A stretch of DNA of 64,000 nucleotides, taken from positions 29,539 to 93,538 of the forward strand of contig DCIE01000076.1 of NCBI GenBank assembly GCA_002315765.1. Reading direction: 5' to 3'. Positions 25,697-34,245 of this stretch are shown here, piece after piece. The position numbers and the translations under genes were made by a program. Below the pieces are notes generated by a model, which saw only the letters and a program-made list of their open reading frames with translations, was not told where the DNA came from and did not search any database. The number at the start of each line of letters is the position of its first letter. Within the stretch, counting starts at the first letter, position 1. This DNA is from Ruminococcaceae bacterium UBA1734 (GTDB lineage Bacteria > Bacillota > Clostridia > Oscillospirales > Acutalibacteraceae).

Positions 25697-26374
25697 ATGA
25701 TTTACATTCTTGATACTGCTGATTTAGAGGCAATTAAAATCGCTAATGAGTTTTACCCGATTGAAGGTGTAACAACTAATCCTTCAATTATTGCAAGAGA
25801 AAAATGTGATTTTAAGCAAAGATTACTTGACATTAGAAATATTATCGGCAAAGATAAAATGCTTTGTGTTCAGACAACATCAAAGGTTGCCGAAGATATT
25901 GTTAAAGAGGCAATAGCACTCCGAGACCTTGTGGGCGGAGAATTCTATATTAAAGTTCCAATCGGAGAAGCAGGTCTTAAGGCTTGTATGATGCTTAAAA
26001 AAGAAAACATAGGCGTTTTAATGACTGCTATTTTTACACCGCAACAGGCTCTTTTAGCCGCAAAAGCCGGTGCCAAGCTTGTTGCTCCGTATGTTAACCG
26101 TCTTGATATGGTTAATGCTGACGGCGTAGGTGTTGTTGCCGATATAGTTGCAACATTTGAAAACTACGGTGTTGATTGTAAGTGTTTGGCTGCTTCATTT
26201 AAAAATGTTCAGCAGGTAAACGATGTTGCTCTTGCAGGTTGCCATTATTCTACAATTTCTCTTGACATTTTAAAGGCACTTGCAAAGCATCCTTTAACCG
26301 ATGTTGCCGTTGATGGATTTGATAAGGATTGGAATAATGTTTACGGAGATAAAACAATTCTTGATTTAATATAA
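25697..26374 (+). CDS. Transaldolase-like class I aldolase (FSA/TalC type)
   Basis: A 225-residue short transaldolase of the fructose-6-phosphate-aldolase (FSA/TalC) group. The start MIYILDTADLEAIKIANEF and GVTTNPSIIARE are characteristic, the Schiff-base lysine lies in FYIKVPIGEAGLKA (about residue 86), and LMTAIFTPQQALLAAKAGAKLVAPYVNRLD completes the pattern. It would cleave a ketose phosphate or transfer a dihydroxyacetone unit. In this operon it is the obvious carbon-carbon lyase after the isomerase and kinase, yielding a C3 unit plus an aldehyde. Substrate chain length is not deducible. Confidence 0.9.
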   Translation: MIYILDTADLEAIKIANEFYPIEGVTTNPSIIAREKCDFKQRLLDIRNIIGKDKMLCVQTTSKVAEDIVKEAIALRDLVGGEFYIKVPIGEAGLKACMMLKKENIGVLMTAIFTPQQALLAAKAGAKLVAPYVNRLDMVNADGVGVVADIVATFENYGVDCKCLAASFKNVQQVNDVALAGCHYSTISLDILKALAKHPLTDVAVDGFDKDWNNVYGDKTILDLI

Positions 26375-26415
26375 AATAAACCGGTTTCTAACGATTTATT
26401 TGCAAGGTGAATACA

Positions 26416-27567
26416 ATGGATGTATATAAGCTATTAGAAACGGTCGAGTCTTTAAAAGATAAATATGTTTCCTTTTTAAAAGAAGTTGTGGAAATTGAAG
26501 ACCCAACTGATTACAAAGAGGGTGTTGATAAAGTTGGCGAATATTTTATCAACAAAGCAAAAGAATTGGGTTTTAAGACCGAAGTTTTCAGACAAGATGT
26601 TTCGGGAAATGTTGTAGTAATTACAATGAATTCAAGTCTTGGTACTGCTCCTTTTTGTTTGTCGGCACATATGGATACCGTTCATAAAATCGGATATTTC
26701 GGAAATCCCTGTGTAACTTTTGAGGGAGATAAAATGATAGGCCCCGGAGTTTGTGATGATAAATCAGGTTGTGTGGCAGGTTTTTGGGCTATGGAAGCTT
26801 TAAAAATAATGGGCTACGATAAAAGACCGGTAATGCTTCTTTTGCAATCCGATGAAGAAACATCCTCAAAGCAAAGCAACAAGGCTACAATCAATTATAT
26901 TTGCGAAAGAGCAAAGGATGCTGTCGGATTTCTTAATCTGGAGCCTTGCTACACCGGAAACGGTGTAACCTTAAAGCGTAAGGGAATTTGCAAACTGAAA
27001 TTCACCGTTAAAGGTATTGCCGAGCACGGTGCAACCTGTATGGACGGAGCCAACGCATTAGCCGAGGCAGCATATAAAATTATTGAGCTTGAAAAATATA
27101 AAGACCGTGATAATATCACTATGAGTTGTGATGTAATTACTGCCGGTAAAGCTGTTAATACCGTTCCGGACCAATGTGTTTTTTATGTTGATACAAGATT
27201 TAAAAATGAGGAGCAATATGCAACCATAAAATCTGTGGCAAAGGAAATTTCCGAAAAGGTTCATATAAAAGGTACTTCTTGTGTAGTAGAAGAACTGTCC
27301 TATCGTCCCTCGATGCCTTTATCTCAAAAAAATGTTGATTTTTTCAATTGGATAAACCGTCTTTTTAATTCGCTTAATATGGAAGAATTGGTTGAGAATA
27401 ATAGCTTGGGTGGCTCGGATGCGGCGTATGTTACACAGCGGGATATACCGGTCATTGATTCTATCGGACCTATTGGCGACCATGCTCACAAAAGGGAAGA
27501 ATATGTTGATTTAAGTAAATTTTCTGTATCACCAAAAAGGATTGCCGCCATAATTGCAAACATTTAA
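26416..27567 (+). CDS. M20-family metallopeptidase/amidohydrolase
   Basis: A 383-residue di-zinc M20 hydrolase. Metal ligands and catalytic residues appear as LSAHMDTVH, GPGVCDDKSGCVAG and LQSDEETSS, with LEPCYTGNGVTL and a dimerisation lid beginning LKFTVKGIAEHGAT; a late GGSDAAYVTQ supplies another ligand. The family includes peptidases, deacylases and carboxypeptidases. I use the ATG 26416, 6 nt after AAGGTG; a GTG at 26407 lies within the ribosome site. It is 41 nt after the aldolase gene and immediately before a second M20 gene, so both probably belong to the same operon and act on related amide-linked compounds. Confidence 0.88.
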   Translation: MDVYKLLETVESLKDKYVSFLKEVVEIEDPTDYKEGVDKVGEYFINKAKELGFKTEVFRQDVSGNVVVITMNSSLGTAPFCLSAHMDTVHKIGYFGNPCVTFEGDKMIGPGVCDDKSGCVAGFWAMEALKIMGYDKRPVMLLLQSDEETSSKQSNKATINYICERAKDAVGFLNLEPCYTGNGVTLKRKGICKLKFTVKGIAEHGATCMDGANALAEAAYKIIELEKYKDRDNITMSCDVITAGKAVNTVPDQCVFYVDTRFKNEEQYATIKSVAKEISEKVHIKGTSCVVEELSYRPSMPLSQKNVDFFNWINRLFNSLNMEELVENNSLGGSDAAYVTQRDIPVIDSIGPIGDHAHKREEYVDLSKFSVSPKRIAAIIANI

Positions 27568-27576
27568 GGAGTAAAT

Positions 27577-28707
27577 ATGTTTTCGGTTTTTATTGATGAA
27601 AATTATGATAATATGCTTAATACATTAAAAAAACTTTGCTCTATTCCGGCACCATCCGGTATGGAGCAAAATCGAGCCGAGTATATTAAAGAAATACTAT
27701 TATCCTTTGGTGCCGATAATGTAATAATTGATGAAGCCTATAATGCAATTTTTTCGTTAAACTGCGAGAACAGTAATGAAATTTCGGTGATTGCCGCACA
27801 TACGGATACGGTTTTTTCCGACCTTGACGAACTTTGCGTTATCGAAAAGGACGGAAAATTCTATTGTCCCGGTGTAGGCGACGACACCGCAAGTGTTGTT
27901 GTGTTATTATATACTGTCAAGTATTTTCTTAAACATAATATTAAGCCTAAAAACGGCGTTATGTTTGTTTTTAATTCCTGCGAAGAGGGACTTGGAAATT
28001 TAAAGGGTACAAAGCAGTTGTTTAAAACTTACGGTGATAGAATCAAAGAATTCATTTCACTTGATAACAGCGATTTAAACGGCTGTTATAATGAATGTGT
28101 CGGTTCTCACAGATACAAACTTACGGTAAACACACAGGGCGGACACTCCTTTGAAAGATTTGGCAACACCAATGCTATTTATGAGCTTTCAAAAGTAATA
28201 AACAAGATTTATGAGATTGAGGTTCCTAAAAGAGAGGGCAGTGTTACAACATATAATGTGGGAATAATCAGCGGTGGAACATCAGTAAACACCATTCCGC
28301 AAAAAGCCGAGATGCTTTGTGAATACCGTTCTAATAATTCCGAATGTCTCGAAATAATGAAGAATAGATTTAAAGTAATTTTTGATGGAATTAAATCGGA
28401 AGGTGTTACGGCTGATATTGAACTTATCGGTGATAGACCTTGCGGAACATCTGAAATGAAGGATAAATCAAAATACTTATGCGAAATTCTTGAAAAGATT
28501 GTCGCAAGAGTTGTTGATAAAGATGTTCGTTATGAAATCGGTTCAACCGATAGTAATGTTCCGATTTCTCTCGGAGTACCTGCAATAACTTTCGGAGTTT
28601 TTGAAGGTGCGTGTTGCCACACCCTTGATGAATATATTGTTCCCGAAAGCCTGAAAAAAGGCCTTGAAATATCTCTTGAGTTTTGTAAAACTCTGTTAGG
28701 AGAATAG
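27577..28707 (+). CDS. Second M20-family metallopeptidase (PepT-like)
   Basis: A 376-residue M20 hydrolase, clearly divergent from the gene just before it. Motifs include IPAPSGMEQNRAEYI, IAAHTDTVFSD, GVGDDTASVVVLLY, FVFNSCEEGLGNLKGTKQL and SLDNSDLNG; the lid domain begins YKLTVNTQGGHSFERFG. The C-terminal VPAITFGVFEGACCHTLDE gives a terminal histidine. A peptidase-T-like aminopeptidase or deacylase is likely. The gap to the preceding gene is 9 nt (with AAGGAG) and to the next 3 nt. Two different M20 enzymes in tandem suggest sequential trimming of one conjugate. Confidence 0.86.
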   Translation: MFSVFIDENYDNMLNTLKKLCSIPAPSGMEQNRAEYIKEILLSFGADNVIIDEAYNAIFSLNCENSNEISVIAAHTDTVFSDLDELCVIEKDGKFYCPGVGDDTASVVVLLYTVKYFLKHNIKPKNGVMFVFNSCEEGLGNLKGTKQLFKTYGDRIKEFISLDNSDLNGCYNECVGSHRYKLTVNTQGGHSFERFGNTNAIYELSKVINKIYEIEVPKREGSVTTYNVGIISGGTSVNTIPQKAEMLCEYRSNNSECLEIMKNRFKVIFDGIKSEGVTADIELIGDRPCGTSEMKDKSKYLCEILEKIVARVVDKDVRYEIGSTDSNVPISLGVPAITFGVFEGACCHTLDEYIVPESLKKGLEISLEFCKTLLGE

Positions 28708-28710
28708 AAT

Positions 28711-29997
28711 ATGAAATATACCTTTGCAGGAGACTGTATGGTTCAAGCCCCTTTTGTCAATGATTATGACGGAGCTGATAAAGTAAGAGATTTTATAAAA
28801 CAAGGCGATTTTAGGTTTTTTAATCTTGAAACAACTTTGAATGAAATGGGCAGTTGTCCCGGTTCGCAGTTTAGCGGTGGCTCATATCTCAGGGCTGATA
28901 AAAAATGTCTTGAATCCACACTGGCTTTTGACTTTAATATTACTTCTTTTAATAATAATCACGCTTTTGACTTTACTGTTGACGGTTTTACTTCCACATT
29001 AAAAATTCTTAATGATTATAGTATTCCTTATTCAGGTACCGGATATGATTTAAAAGAAGCTTCAAATCCAACGGTATTTTCTTATAATAATGAAAAAAGT
29101 GCATTGATTTCGGTTTGTTCAACCTTTGATAATTCAATGATTGCAGGTGAAAAATCACCTTGTTTTAAAGGTAGACCGGGAATAAACGGTTTACATATAA
29201 AGAAAAAACTCATTGTTACAAAAGAACAAATGAATTTAATGAAAGAAGTTGCAAAACAAACCGGAATAAATGCCTCTGATGACCTTGATAGAAAAGACGG
29301 ATATTTATTACCGTTAAAGGATAACGAGTTTTCCTTTGGCAGTATTATGATGGAAGAGGGAGAAAATCCCGAGTGTGTTTTGACTCCGGATAAGACGGAT
29401 TTGGAAAGGATTAAAACATCTATTTTAAAGGCAAAACAAACCTGCCGAGAAGTTGTTGTTTCTTACCATACCCACGAGCAAATTGACCCTGATATCAGTA
29501 TTATCCCAAAGTTTCAAGAAGATTTTTGCAGATTTTGTATTGACTGCGGTGCTGATATAGTAGTATGCCACGGACCCCATCTTCTTCGTGGAATTGAAAT
29601 ATACAATGACAGACCGATATTTTATTCCATCGGAAATTTCATAATGCAATTAAACAGTATTCCCGAGGCTCCTGCCGATTTTTACAATAAGTATAGTGTA
29701 AATCCGGGTGAAGGAATAAAAAGGTTGCTTGATGTAAGGTCAAACGGCGGTAAAAGGGGACTTATGTATAATCCTGTAATGTTCGAGGCAATCCTACCGT
29801 TTGTTAATATTTCTAAGGGAAAGCTTGTTGAGGTAAAATTACTTCCTGTTGAATTGGGATATAATTCAACCGATAATACAAGAGGTCTTCCGAGAATTGC
29901 CGAGAATTGCGATTTTATGGATAGATTGCAGGAACTTTCAAAAAAATATGGTACGACCATTAAAAAAGTAAATAATGAATATTTCGTCAGTCTTTAA
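28711..29997 (+). CDS. CapA/PgsA-like metallophosphatase-fold protein
   Basis: A 428-residue protein of the CapA (poly-gamma-glutamate biosynthesis/metallophosphatase-like) family: start MKYTFAGDCMVQAP, then FFNLETTLNEMG, FNNNHAFDF (NNH metal motif), VVSYHTHEQIDPD, VVCHGPHLLRGIEIYNDRPI and FYSIGNFIM. It has no signal peptide or membrane anchor, unlike PgsA of Bacillus, which argues for a cytosolic enzyme rather than polymer export. With the two M20 genes upstream it may hydrolyse amide or phosphoester bonds in a gamma-glutamyl or glyco-conjugate; that is inference. A terminator overlaps its stop codon, closing the operon. Confidence 0.85.
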   Translation: MKYTFAGDCMVQAPFVNDYDGADKVRDFIKQGDFRFFNLETTLNEMGSCPGSQFSGGSYLRADKKCLESTLAFDFNITSFNNNHAFDFTVDGFTSTLKILNDYSIPYSGTGYDLKEASNPTVFSYNNEKSALISVCSTFDNSMIAGEKSPCFKGRPGINGLHIKKKLIVTKEQMNLMKEVAKQTGINASDDLDRKDGYLLPLKDNEFSFGSIMMEEGENPECVLTPDKTDLERIKTSILKAKQTCREVVVSYHTHEQIDPDISIIPKFQEDFCRFCIDCGADIVVCHGPHLLRGIEIYNDRPIFYSIGNFIMQLNSIPEAPADFYNKYSVNPGEGIKRLLDVRSNGGKRGLMYNPVMFEAILPFVNISKGKLVEVKLLPVELGYNSTDNTRGLPRIAENCDFMDRLQELSKKYGTTIKKVNNEYFVSL

Positions 29998-30022
29998 TCA
30001 AAATATGGTTAAAGACTATTTT
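29989..30022 (+). terminator. Terminator of the sugar/M20/CapA operon
   Basis: A 9-bp stem, AGTCTTTAA (29989-29997) and TTAAAGACT (30009-30017), then ATTTTTT. The 5' arm contains the CapA stop codon. Confidence 0.85.
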
Positions 30023-30083
30023 TTGCCGACATTGATAAAAAATAAACAAAAAAATATGGAAAATATTACTTTTTAAAAAAATA

Positions 30084-30112
30084 TTGACAAAATTATAACA
30101 AAGTTGTATACT
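30084..30112 (+). promoter_or_regulatory. Promoter of hppA
   Basis: TTGACA (30084-30089), a 17-nt spacer and TATACT (30107-30112). Transcription would start near 30119, so the whole leader element A (30139-30274) is part of a leader of about 155 nt. Confidence 0.75.
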
Positions 30113-30138
30113 TTATTAAAATTTCGGATAGAAAACTA

Positions 30139-30274
30139 TAGTGTGAAAAATCACACTATAAATAAAGACGCCTGTTTCTTACCTTTACAAGGAACCGAAA
30201 CAGATTAGGATAAAAAATCACCGTTTTGATGATTATTTATCGTATTTGTGTCTTAATAAGGAATGGTGATTAGT
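30139..30274 (+). promoter_or_regulatory. Repeated leader element, copy A (upstream of hppA)
   Basis: P0: TAGTGTGA (30139-30146) with TCACACTA (30151-30158). P1: AAGACGC (30165-30171) with GTGTCTT (30248-30254). P2: CTGTTTC (30172-30178) with GAAACAG (30197-30203), capped by P2a CCTT/AAGG. Anti-ribosome-site strand: 30216-30227 (AATCACCGTTTT). Ribosome-site strand: 30260-30271 (GGAATGGTGATT). These two can pair over 12 positions with three GU pairs. The alternative local hairpin is AATCA (30216-30220) with TGATT (30230-30234). The start codon follows at 30275. Confidence 0.75.
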
Positions 30275-32368
30275 ATGGAATTATTGATTAGATGTTTACC
30301 TTTTATTACACTTGTGGGCTCAATAATAGCAATTATATTTGCCGTTGTTAAAGCAAACGGTATTCTGAAGTTTTCCGAAGGCGACGACAAAATGAAAAAG
30401 ATTTCCGCCTCAATCAGGAAGGGTGCTAACGCATATTTAAAGAGACAATATACTATTGTTTCTATATTCTTTGCTTGTATGTTTGTCATACTTTGCATTA
30501 TGGCTGCTTTCGGTTTGCTGACTTGGTTTGTTCCTTTTGCTTTTGTTACAGGGGGATTTTTCTCGGGACTTTCGGGATTTGTCGGTATGAAAATAGCAAC
30601 TTTATCAAATGCCCGTACCACAAATGCGTGTAAAGAGGGATTAAATAAAGGTTTGAGGGTAGCGTTTTCCGCCGGTTCGGTTATGGGATTTACCGTTGTG
30701 GGACTTGGACTGTTTGATATTTCCTTATGGTTCATTATACTGAAATACGGTTTCGGTAGGGGTGCCGCAGATATTACAAGCGCAATGCTGACTTTTGGTA
30801 TGGGTGCTTCTTCTATGGCTTTGTTTGCCCGTGTAGGCGGTGGCATATTCACTAAAGCTGCCGATGTGGGCGCCGACCTTGTGGGAAAGGTTGAAGCCGG
30901 TATTCCCGAGGACGACCCGAGAAATCCTGCGGTAATTGCCGATAATGTCGGTGATAATGTAGGTGATGTTGCGGGAATGGGTGCCGATTTGTACGAGTCT
31001 TATGTAGGCTCAATTATTTCGGCTTCGGCGCTGGGAGTTGCCGCTTTCGGCGATATTAAGGCTATGGCTTTACCAATGGTTATGGCGGCTCTTGGAATTA
31101 TTTGTTCGATTTTCGGTACTTTTCTTGTTAAAACAAAAGAGGGCGCCGACCAAAAAATGCTGTTAAAAGCATTAAGCCGTGGTACGAACACAAGTGCAGT
31201 TCTGATTGCAATATCGGCATTACCTTTAACATATTTTATTTTGGGTAGTGTTAATTATTATTTTGCTATACTATCGGGACTTATTGCCGGTGTGTTAATA
31301 GGACAGGCAACCGAATATTTTACATCCGACAGTTATAAGCCTACTAAAAATCTTGCCGATACTTCAAAAACCGGCTCGGCTACAATTATTATCGGCGGTA
31401 TAAGTCTCGGAATGTTATCTACTGTTGTTCCTATTGTAATTATCAGTGCTTGTATTTTGGTTGCGTATTTTGTCAGCGGTGGCGCACAAAGTGGTGCTAA
31501 AGGTCTTTACGGTATTGCCCTTGCCGCCGTTGGTATGCTTTCTACACTTGGTATTACTCTTGCTACCGATGCTTACGGTCCTGTCGCCGATAATGCAGGT
31601 GGTATTGCCGAAATGTCAGGACAGCCGTCTCAGGTACGAGATAGAACCGATGCACTTGATTCTTTGGGAAATACAACTGCCGCAACCGGAAAAGGTTTCG
31701 CTATCGGTTCTGCCGCTTTAACTGCACTTGCTTTGGTCGCATCCTATATTGATAAGATAGGTGAGGTTGCATCAAAGGCAGGAAAAGAAATTGCTCATAA
31801 TTTCGATATAATGAATCCTGTCGTGTTAGTTGGTTTATTTATAGGAGCATGTTTACCTTTTGTGTTTGCGGCTATTACAATGAATTCGGTTGGCAAAGCC
31901 GCACAATCGGTTGTTATCGAGGTAAGAAGACAGTTTAAAGAAATTACAGGACTAATGGATGGTAAAAATGACCCCGACTATGCCTCTTGTGTTGACCTTT
32001 GTACAAAGGCAAGTTTGAAGGAAATGATACTTCCGACGATAGTTGCTATTTTAACACCGATAATAGTGGGATTGATTTTAGGATATCAAGGTGTTGTAGG
32101 ACTTCTTGCAGGTGCTACCGCATCAGGTTTCTTAATGGCAATATTTATGTCAAATTCCGGCGGCGCTTGGGATAATGCTAAAAAGTATATTGAAAGCGGA
32201 GTCAACGGAGGAAAGGGCAGTGATTGCCATAAAGCCGCAGTTGTAGGTGATACAGTCGGCGACCCGTTCAAGGATACTTCGGGTCCGTCAATCAATATTT
32301 TAATTAAACTTTTGAGTATGGTTTCCATTGTTTTTGCCGAACTTGTCTTTAAATTTCATTTACTTTAA
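30275..32368 (+). CDS. hppA: Membrane-bound ion-translocating pyrophosphatase (K+-dependent type)
   Basis: A 697-residue membrane pyrophosphatase with about 16 membrane helices, coupling pyrophosphate hydrolysis to H+ and/or Na+ export. Seen are the substrate motif KAADVGADLVGKVEAGIPED, DNVGDNVGDVAGMGADLYES, and GDTVGDPFKDTSGPSINILI near the C-terminus. The segment GNTTAATGKGFA has Ala and Gly at the two positions that are Lys and Thr in K+-independent enzymes, so it belongs to the K+-dependent branch, which includes the Na+ pumps. Start is ATG 30275; an in-frame ATG at 30263 lies inside the ribosome site. Leader element A ends at this start codon. Confidence 0.95.
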   Translation: MELLIRCLPFITLVGSIIAIIFAVVKANGILKFSEGDDKMKKISASIRKGANAYLKRQYTIVSIFFACMFVILCIMAAFGLLTWFVPFAFVTGGFFSGLSGFVGMKIATLSNARTTNACKEGLNKGLRVAFSAGSVMGFTVVGLGLFDISLWFIILKYGFGRGAADITSAMLTFGMGASSMALFARVGGGIFTKAADVGADLVGKVEAGIPEDDPRNPAVIADNVGDNVGDVAGMGADLYESYVGSIISASALGVAAFGDIKAMALPMVMAALGIICSIFGTFLVKTKEGADQKMLLKALSRGTNTSAVLIAISALPLTYFILGSVNYYFAILSGLIAGVLIGQATEYFTSDSYKPTKNLADTSKTGSATIIIGGISLGMLSTVVPIVIISACILVAYFVSGGAQSGAKGLYGIALAAVGMLSTLGITLATDAYGPVADNAGGIAEMSGQPSQVRDRTDALDSLGNTTAATGKGFAIGSAALTALALVASYIDKIGEVASKAGKEIAHNFDIMNPVVLVGLFIGACLPFVFAAITMNSVGKAAQSVVIEVRRQFKEITGLMDGKNDPDYASCVDLCTKASLKEMILPTIVAILTPIIVGLILGYQGVVGLLAGATASGFLMAIFMSNSGGAWDNAKKYIESGVNGGKGSDCHKAAVVGDTVGDPFKDTSGPSINILIKLLSMVSIVFAELVFKFHLL

Positions 32369-32387
32369 TAAATTTTTATAAAAAACC

Positions 32388-32416
32388 TTGATTTTTTATC
32401 AGAGTTATGATATACT
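32388..32416 (+). promoter_or_regulatory. Promoter of rpsB-tsf
   Basis: TTGATT (32388-32393), a 17-nt spacer and TATACT (32411-32416). The transcript would start near 32423, directly at the first leader hairpin. Confidence 0.7.
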
Positions 32417-32423
32417 CATTTAG

Positions 32424-32519
32424 CTGTCGTATTGCGACAGTAAATAATACACACATTATGCCTTAATGTCGTTAGGTGTTACCGTTTGATACTTGCGGTA
32501 ATTTATCGTACTTTGGCAT
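32424..32519 (+). promoter_or_regulatory. Structured rpsB leader (candidate S2 autoregulatory RNA)
   Basis: Stem 1 is CTGTCG (32424-32429) with CGACAG (32435-32440). An outer stem ATGCC (32458-32462) with GGCAT (32515-32519) encloses TTACCG (32479-32484) with CGGTAA (32496-32501). A small GAGGT/ACCTC hairpin follows just before the AGGAGG ribosome site. Ribosomal protein leaders often bind their own product; binding here is inferred. Confidence 0.5.
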
Positions 32520-32550
32520 GATGGAGGTAAAACCTCAGGAGGAAATAATT

Positions 32551-33318
32551 ATGGCAGTAGTATCAATGAAACAACTTCTTGAAGCCGGTGTTCATTTCGG
32601 ACATCAAACAAGGCGTTGGAACCCGAAAATGGCTCGTTACATCTTCACAGAGCGTAACGGCATTTACATCATCGACCTTCAAAAGACAGTTAAGAAGTTA
32701 AACGAAGCATATCTTTTTGCTCGTGACATCGCTGCTGAAGGCGGAGATATTCTTTTTGTAGGCACAAAGAAACAGGCTCAGGATTCCATTAAGGAAGAAG
32801 CAGAGCATTGCGGAATGCCTTATGTCAATGCAAGATGGCTTGGCGGTATGCTTACAAACTTTAAGACTATTCGTACAAGAATTGCTCGTCTTGAGCAACT
32901 TCGCGGTATGCGTGAAGACGGTACATTTGACCTTCTTCCCAAAAAAGAAGTTGTTAAATTAGAGCTTGAAATTGAGAAACTTGAGAAGTTCATCGGTGGT
33001 ATCCAAAATATGAACAAGTTCCCAAGTGCTCTCTTTATTGTTGACCCACGCAAGGAAAGAATTGCAGTTCAAGAAGCAAAGAAGCTTGGTATTCCGATTA
33101 TTGCTATCGTTGATACCAACTGCGACCCTGATGAAATTGATGCAGTTATCCCCGGTAACGATGATGCTATCCGTGCAGTTAAATTAATTGCCGAAACAAT
33201 CGCCGCTGCTGTTATTGAAGGCAGACAGGGAACCGAAATGGGAACTGCCGCTAATGATGAAGAAGTAGAAGATGAGGCTGAAGTTGAAGCTGAAGTTTCT
33301 GCTGAAGATGCTGAATAA
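32551..33318 (+). CDS. rpsB: 30S ribosomal protein S2
   Basis: A 255-residue S2 protein. Typical stretches are MKQLLEAGVHFGHQTRRWNP, MARYIFTERNGIYIIDLQKT, FVGTKKQAQDSI, ARWLGGMLTNFKTI and PIIAIVDTNCDPD. The C-terminus is a long acidic tail of Glu, Asp and Ala (about residues 230-255), variable in this family. The ATG 32551 follows AGGAGGAAATAATT. The preceding 128 nt form a structured leader. tsf follows 15 nt later, the usual rpsB-tsf operon. Confidence 0.98.
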   Translation: MAVVSMKQLLEAGVHFGHQTRRWNPKMARYIFTERNGIYIIDLQKTVKKLNEAYLFARDIAAEGGDILFVGTKKQAQDSIKEEAEHCGMPYVNARWLGGMLTNFKTIRTRIARLEQLRGMREDGTFDLLPKKEVVKLELEIEKLEKFIGGIQNMNKFPSALFIVDPRKERIAVQEAKKLGIPIIAIVDTNCDPDEIDAVIPGNDDAIRAVKLIAETIAAAVIEGRQGTEMGTAANDEEVEDEAEVEAEVSAEDAE

Positions 33319-33333
33319 TAGGAGGAAATAGTA

Positions 33334-34245
33334 ATGGCTTTTACTGCTAAAGATGTTCAGGCACTTAGAGAGAAAACCGGTTGCGGTATGATGGACTGCA
33401 AAAAGGCTTTAACCGAATGTGATGGCAATATGGATGCCGCTGTTGATTTCCTTCGTGAAAAGGGACTTGCTTCCCAAGCTAAGAAGGCAGGTCGTGTTGC
33501 TGCTGAAGGTACTGTATGTGCTATTGTTGAAAACGGTGTCGGCGTAGTTGTTGAACTTAATGCCGAAACTGACTTTGTTGCTAATGGTGAAGAGTTTAAG
33601 GCTCTCGCATTAGAGGTTGCTAAGATTGTTGCAAACGAAAATCCTGCTGACCTTGATGCACTTCTTAAGTGCACTAAGGACGGACAAACCGTTGAAGAAA
33701 TGGTTCAGGAATTATTCCTTAAGATTCGTGAAAACATTAAGGTTCGTCGTTTTGTTCGTTTTGAAGGAAATGTTGTATCTTATGTTCATGCCGGTGGTAA
33801 AATCGGTGTTATGGTTAAGTTTGATGGTGATTTTGATGCAAATGCTGATGAGTTTATTACTATCGGTAGAAATGTTGCAATGCAGATTGCCGCAATGAAT
33901 CCGGGATACCTTGATGAGGCTTCGGTTCCTGCTGAAGTTATCGAAAAGGAAAAGGAAATCCTTATTGCTCAAATGAAGGAAGACCCCAAAATGGCTAATA
34001 AGCCGGATGCAGTTCTCGGTAAAATTGTTGACGGTAAGATTGGCAAGTACTATAAAGAAAATTGTCTTGTTGAACAGCAGTTTGTTATGGACGGCGACTT
34101 AACCGTTGGCAAGTATGTTGAAAAGTCTGCTAAGGATATGGGCAAGACCTTTAAGATTGTTGACTTCGTTCGTTTTGAAAAAGGCGAGGGCATTGAAAAG
34201 CGTGTAGACGATTTCGCTGCCGAAGTTGCAAGTATGGTAAAATAA
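33334..34245 (+). CDS. tsf: Translation elongation factor Ts
   Basis: A 303-residue EF-Ts, the nucleotide exchange factor for EF-Tu. The N-terminal UBA-like part VQALREKTGCGMMDCKKALTE, the TDFVA motif in ETDFVANGEEFKALA, and the C-terminal GKYYKENCLVEQQFVMD are all present; two repeated core halves are visible. An AGGAGG ribosome site lies 7 nt before the ATG. The preceding gene is rpsB. High confidence. Confidence 0.98.
   Translation: MAFTAKDVQALREKTGCGMMDCKKALTECDGNMDAAVDFLREKGLASQAKKAGRVAAEGTVCAIVENGVGVVVELNAETDFVANGEEFKALALEVAKIVANENPADLDALLKCTKDGQTVEEMVQELFLKIRENIKVRRFVRFEGNVVSYVHAGGKIGVMVKFDGDFDANADEFITIGRNVAMQIAAMNPGYLDEASVPAEVIEKEKEILIAQMKEDPKMANKPDAVLGKIVDGKIGKYYKENCLVEQQFVMDGDLTVGKYVEKSAKDMGKTFKIVDFVRFEKGEGIEKRVDDFAAEVASMVK

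Noticed and set aside
30139..30274. Element A as a known riboswitch (c-di-GMP-I/II, c-di-AMP, fluoride, TPP, preQ1, Mn)
   Set aside because: None of the conserved cores I remember for these classes is present. Only a covariance search can settle it.
32458..32519. Leader of rpsB as another copy of the repeated element
   Set aside because: It lacks the P2/P2a core and the AATCACC/GGTGATT pairing; only generic hairpins are shared.
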